6,973 nt of DNA from Desulfobacteraceae bacterium. Its GTDB lineage: Bacteria > Desulfobacterota > Syntrophobacteria > BM002. The stretch spans positions 1 through 6,973 of the forward strand of contig PPDG01000634.1 in the NCBI GenBank assembly GCA_002899795.1, written 5' to 3'. How positions within the stretch are numbered: position 1 is the first letter of the stretch; each line of letters begins with the position of its first letter. The translations under genes and the position numbers were made by a program. The notes beneath the pieces were generated by a model. That model was not told where the DNA came from and ran no database searches. It worked only from the letters and a program-made list of their open reading frames with translations. Positions 5,673-6,973 of the stretch are shown piece after piece.

Positions 5673-6089
5673 CTACTTACAATCGCCAAGGCGTTTGCCG
5701 GTGATGTGATTTACCATTTTCATCTCTGAATAGTCCATTGACATCTCGACCGTACCTTCAAAGCGGTTTCCTTTGTAAGTTATTTTGCCGTTAGCTATCG
5801 CGTCACCGCCGTGGCCGTGGCACTTCATGACCCAGGTCACGGTATCTCCGACCACCTTGCTTTGAGTGATTTGGCACTCCCCTCCTTGCTGAGAACCCTG
5901 CGGAACAAAATCCTTTTTTGTCATGCACTGGGTATATGTCACCGGCGGCATACTCGTAGTCATCCCCTGCATCTCCATTCTCGTGGTAATCTCCCAGTTG
6001 CCCTCCTGCATATTCGGCACCGAGCCGGCAAAAGAAATTGAAATAGTAGCCAATAGAATTACTGAAATCGCAAGTAGTTTTTGTAACAT
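5673..6089 (-). CDS. Exported DUF3617 family protein
   Basis: A 138-residue protein with an N-terminal signal peptide: Lys4, a hydrophobic core (about 5-18), then SISFA with likely cleavage after A21, so the mature protein should be periplasmic. The remainder matches DUF3617 in style: PNMQEGNWEITTRMEM opening, a PPVTYTQCMTKKDFVP segment and a C-terminal ITGKRLGDC. Four cysteines (C55, C72, C90, C137) could form two disulfides outside the cytoplasm. The start at 6089 is chosen because GGAGG (6101-6097) lies seven bases upstream and the signal peptide begins there. The longer open frame to 6272 would add a low-complexity leader overlapping the upstream gene and is rejected. Function of the family is unknown. 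The redox protein gene upstream might be related through disulfides, but that is speculation. Confidence 0.85.
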   Translation of the reverse strand: MLQKLLAISVILLATISISFAGSVPNMQEGNWEITTRMEMQGMTTSMPPVTYTQCMTKKDFVPQGSQQGGECQITQSKVVGDTVTWVMKCHGHGGDAIANGKITYKGNRFEGTVEMSMDYSEMKMVNHITGKRLGDCK

Positions 6090-6096
6090 CAGCGTC

Positions 6097-6101
6097 CCTC
6101 C
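6097..6101 (-). promoter_or_regulatory. Strong Shine-Dalgarno GGAGG deciding the DUF3617 start
   Basis: GGAGG within GGGAGGGA lies seven bases before ATG 6089. This supports the short, signal-peptide-bearing product over the longer open frame that begins at 6272. Confidence 0.8.
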
Positions 6102-6140
6102 CATTCTTAAAGTAGATTGATCATCATGAATGCTTTTGTA

Positions 6141-6201
6141 GGAGCAATGTCCCCTCCGGGGCGTAGGCCCCTCTGGGCCGGAGGCTCGTTGCGATTGTTC
6201 C
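6141..6201. repeat. 61-bp imperfect palindrome between the redox and DUF3617 genes
   Basis: Outer arms GGAGCAAT (6141-6148) and ATTGTTCC (6194-6201) match at 7 of 8 positions. Inner arms CCTCCGG (6153-6159) and CCGGAGG (6178-6184) are perfect, and GGCCC/GGGCC (6166-6170 / 6175-6179) offers an alternative apex. It directly abuts the TAG of the redox gene. No T-run follows, so it may be a REP-like element or an RNA-stabilising structure rather than an intrinsic terminator. Confidence 0.65.
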
Positions 6202-6708
6202 CTAGTGACCATGGACTGCCGCTTGCTCGAACCAGTCTCGCAACTGACTCTCTCTCGGAAAGCGGCCGACACTCTTCACCTCACCATTGATCACCAGGGC
6301 CGGCAAACCCACCAATCCGTAAGAAGCAATCTCTTCGAGATCCCGGACATGTTCCACACTACCAATTATATTCTCGGTTTCCATAACTTGATAGACCATT
6401 TGCTCCAACTTTTCACAGTTGGGGCACCCAGGTCCAAGCACCTTGACTTCAAGACCTTGCGGTTTTTCAGCCTCAATGGGTTCTCCCATGTGTTTCCTAT
6501 ACTCCCTGAGGAAAGCTTTGGCGTATTCGGACTCGGCCTTCGGGGGGATGTAGTTCTTGGACTTAAGTTGCTCCAGCAAGTACTGGGCTACTTCGTCATC
6601 TGAAGGCAGACTAAGCTCAACCGCCTCTTCCAATGCAGCCTTCAGCCCCACGATCCCTACGGCGAACTTGCCAACCTTGATCTTGACAACTTCGTCTTGC
6701 TCCGCCAC
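6202..6708 (-). CDS. Thioredoxin-fold protein (redox-active disulfide protein 2 type) with extra N-terminal domain
   Basis: A 168-residue cytoplasmic protein. Residues about 86-162 are a small thioredoxin-like domain of the 'redox-active disulfide protein 2' type: VKVLGPGCPNCEKLE with the CxxC at C95/C98, GLPALVING with the expected cis-Pro P136, and a terminal RESQLRDWF helix. It probably exchanges thiols with an unidentified partner. Such proteins are normally only about 75-80 residues, so the first ~84 residues are an additional module, charged and helical, with NYIPPKAESEYAKAFLREYRK near 52-72. I do not recognise that module's function. The start codon is GTG (6708-6706), with AAGGG seven bases upstream (6720-6716). 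The stop is TAG, immediately followed by a large palindrome. The gene may be cotranscribed with the DUF3617 gene 112 bp downstream. Confidence 0.85.
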   Translation of the reverse strand: MAEQDEVVKIKVGKFAVGIVGLKAALEEAVELSLPSDDEVAQYLLEQLKSKNYIPPKAESEYAKAFLREYRKHMGEPIEAEKPQGLEVKVLGPGCPNCEKLEQMVYQVMETENIIGSVEHVRDLEEIASYGLVGLPALVINGEVKSVGRFPRESQLRDWFEQAAVHGH

Positions 6709-6763
6709 AGTAAATCCCTTTGGTTAGTTTAGCCGGTTACGCCAGTTAGATATGATGTCGAGC

Positions 6764-6777
6764 AGGAGTTCGCTCCT
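6764..6777. repeat. Hairpin AGGAG-TTCG-CTCCT
   Basis: Five-bp perfect stem closed by a TTCG tetraloop, upstream of the redox protein gene. The minus-strand form TAGGAGCGAACTCC resembles REP-type palindromes common in proteobacterial intergenic DNA. Confidence 0.55.
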
Positions 6778-6782
6778 ATGTT

Positions 6783-6817
6783 GGCATAAGGCGCAGGGCA
6801 CAAGGCTCTAGGCAAAA
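6783..6817. repeat. Five heptamers of the form GGCNNNN
   Basis: GGC recurs at 6783, 6790, 6797, 6804 and 6811, exactly every seven bases, each followed by four variable, mostly A-ending bases (for example GGCATAA, GGCACAA). The fixed step with a variable tail distinguishes it from a simple homogeneous tandem repeat. Confidence 0.7.
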
Positions 6818-6880
6818 AAGACTTCCACATATTACCATCTTCTTTCGCCCTGCAACTCGAACCTTCTGTCTTTTCCTACC

Positions 6881-6908
6881 CTGCCTGCTGTACTCTGCCT
6901 GCTTGACA
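6881..6908. repeat. 14-bp tandem duplication CTGCCTGCT + 5
   Basis: CTGCCTGCTGTACT (6881-6894) is followed directly by CTGCCTGCTTGACA (6895-6908). The unit is two heptamers long and shares CTGCCTGCTGTA with the array at 2485-2513. Confidence 0.8.
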
Positions 6909-6911
6909 TTA

Positions 6912-6973
6912 CGCTATGCGCTATGCGCTTCGCGCTTTGCGCCTTTTGACCACGGACAACAGACAACTAACAA
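6912..6973. repeat. CGCTATG and GGACAAC heptamer arrays at right edge
   Basis: CGCTATG at 6912 and 6919, CGCTTCG at 6926 and CGCTTTG at 6933 form four 7-bp units. Further right GGACAAC (6954), AGACAAC (6961) and TAACAA (6968, cut by the window end) form another. The latter is the reverse complement style of the TTGTCCGTTGTC phrase near 2400. Confidence 0.85.

Noticed and set aside
6090..6272. Upstream extension of the DUF3617 frame to an ATG at 6272
   Set aside because: The added residues are low-complexity, overlap the redox gene and run through a palindrome. The internal ATG at 6089 has GGAGG at ideal spacing and begins a clear signal peptide.

Overview
The window reads as a piece of a mid-GC bacterial chromosome with every recognisable gene on the minus strand. 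The gene set is a DUF3536-type GH57 protein beside glgB, a DUF3617 exported protein, and a CPNC redox-active disulfide protein with an extra N-terminal domain. Intergenic spaces are full of short 7-9 bp periodic phrases. Together these suggest a Desulfobacterota-like (deltaproteobacterial) anaerobe. That assignment is an inference from gene families and repeat style, because there is no rRNA or other phylogenetic marker here.

Layout, read 5'->3' along the minus strand (right to left). Positions 6973-6709 are repeat-rich DNA with no gene. At 6708-6202 lies a thioredoxin-fold protein with a GTG start. A 61-bp imperfect palindrome (6201-6141) directly abuts its stop. At 6089-5673 is a secreted or periplasmic DUF3617 protein. 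At 5594-4875 is a YfcE-like metallophosphoesterase whose ribosome binding site lies inside an inverted repeat. Positions 4874-4498 form a 377-bp spacer with octamer and 9-bp repeats, two GGGCANTGCCC hairpins, a possible promoter and a possible 52-codon small ORF that ends in an ATGA overlap with the next start. At 4497-2578 is a glycogen branching enzyme gene (glgB) interrupted by one in-frame TGA at a Trp position 12 codons before the catalytic nucleophile. Positions 2577-2388 are a spacer built largely of four different heptamer repeats. From 2387 to beyond the left edge runs a 795-codon open frame for a GH57/DUF3536 glycoside hydrolase-like protein, lacking only its C-terminal end.

glgB and the GH57/DUF3536 gene form an alpha-glucan (glycogen) pair: GlgB makes alpha-1,6 branches, and the GH57 protein probably acts on or rearranges alpha-glucan. 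The three genes upstream have no obvious role in that pathway and are separated from it by the 377-bp spacer.

The two observations most worth following are the TGA in glgB (nonsense mutation, sequencing error or readthrough) and the intergenic 'phrases' of unrelated sequence that nearly all repeat with a period of 7 bp. The same words recur at opposite ends of the window.
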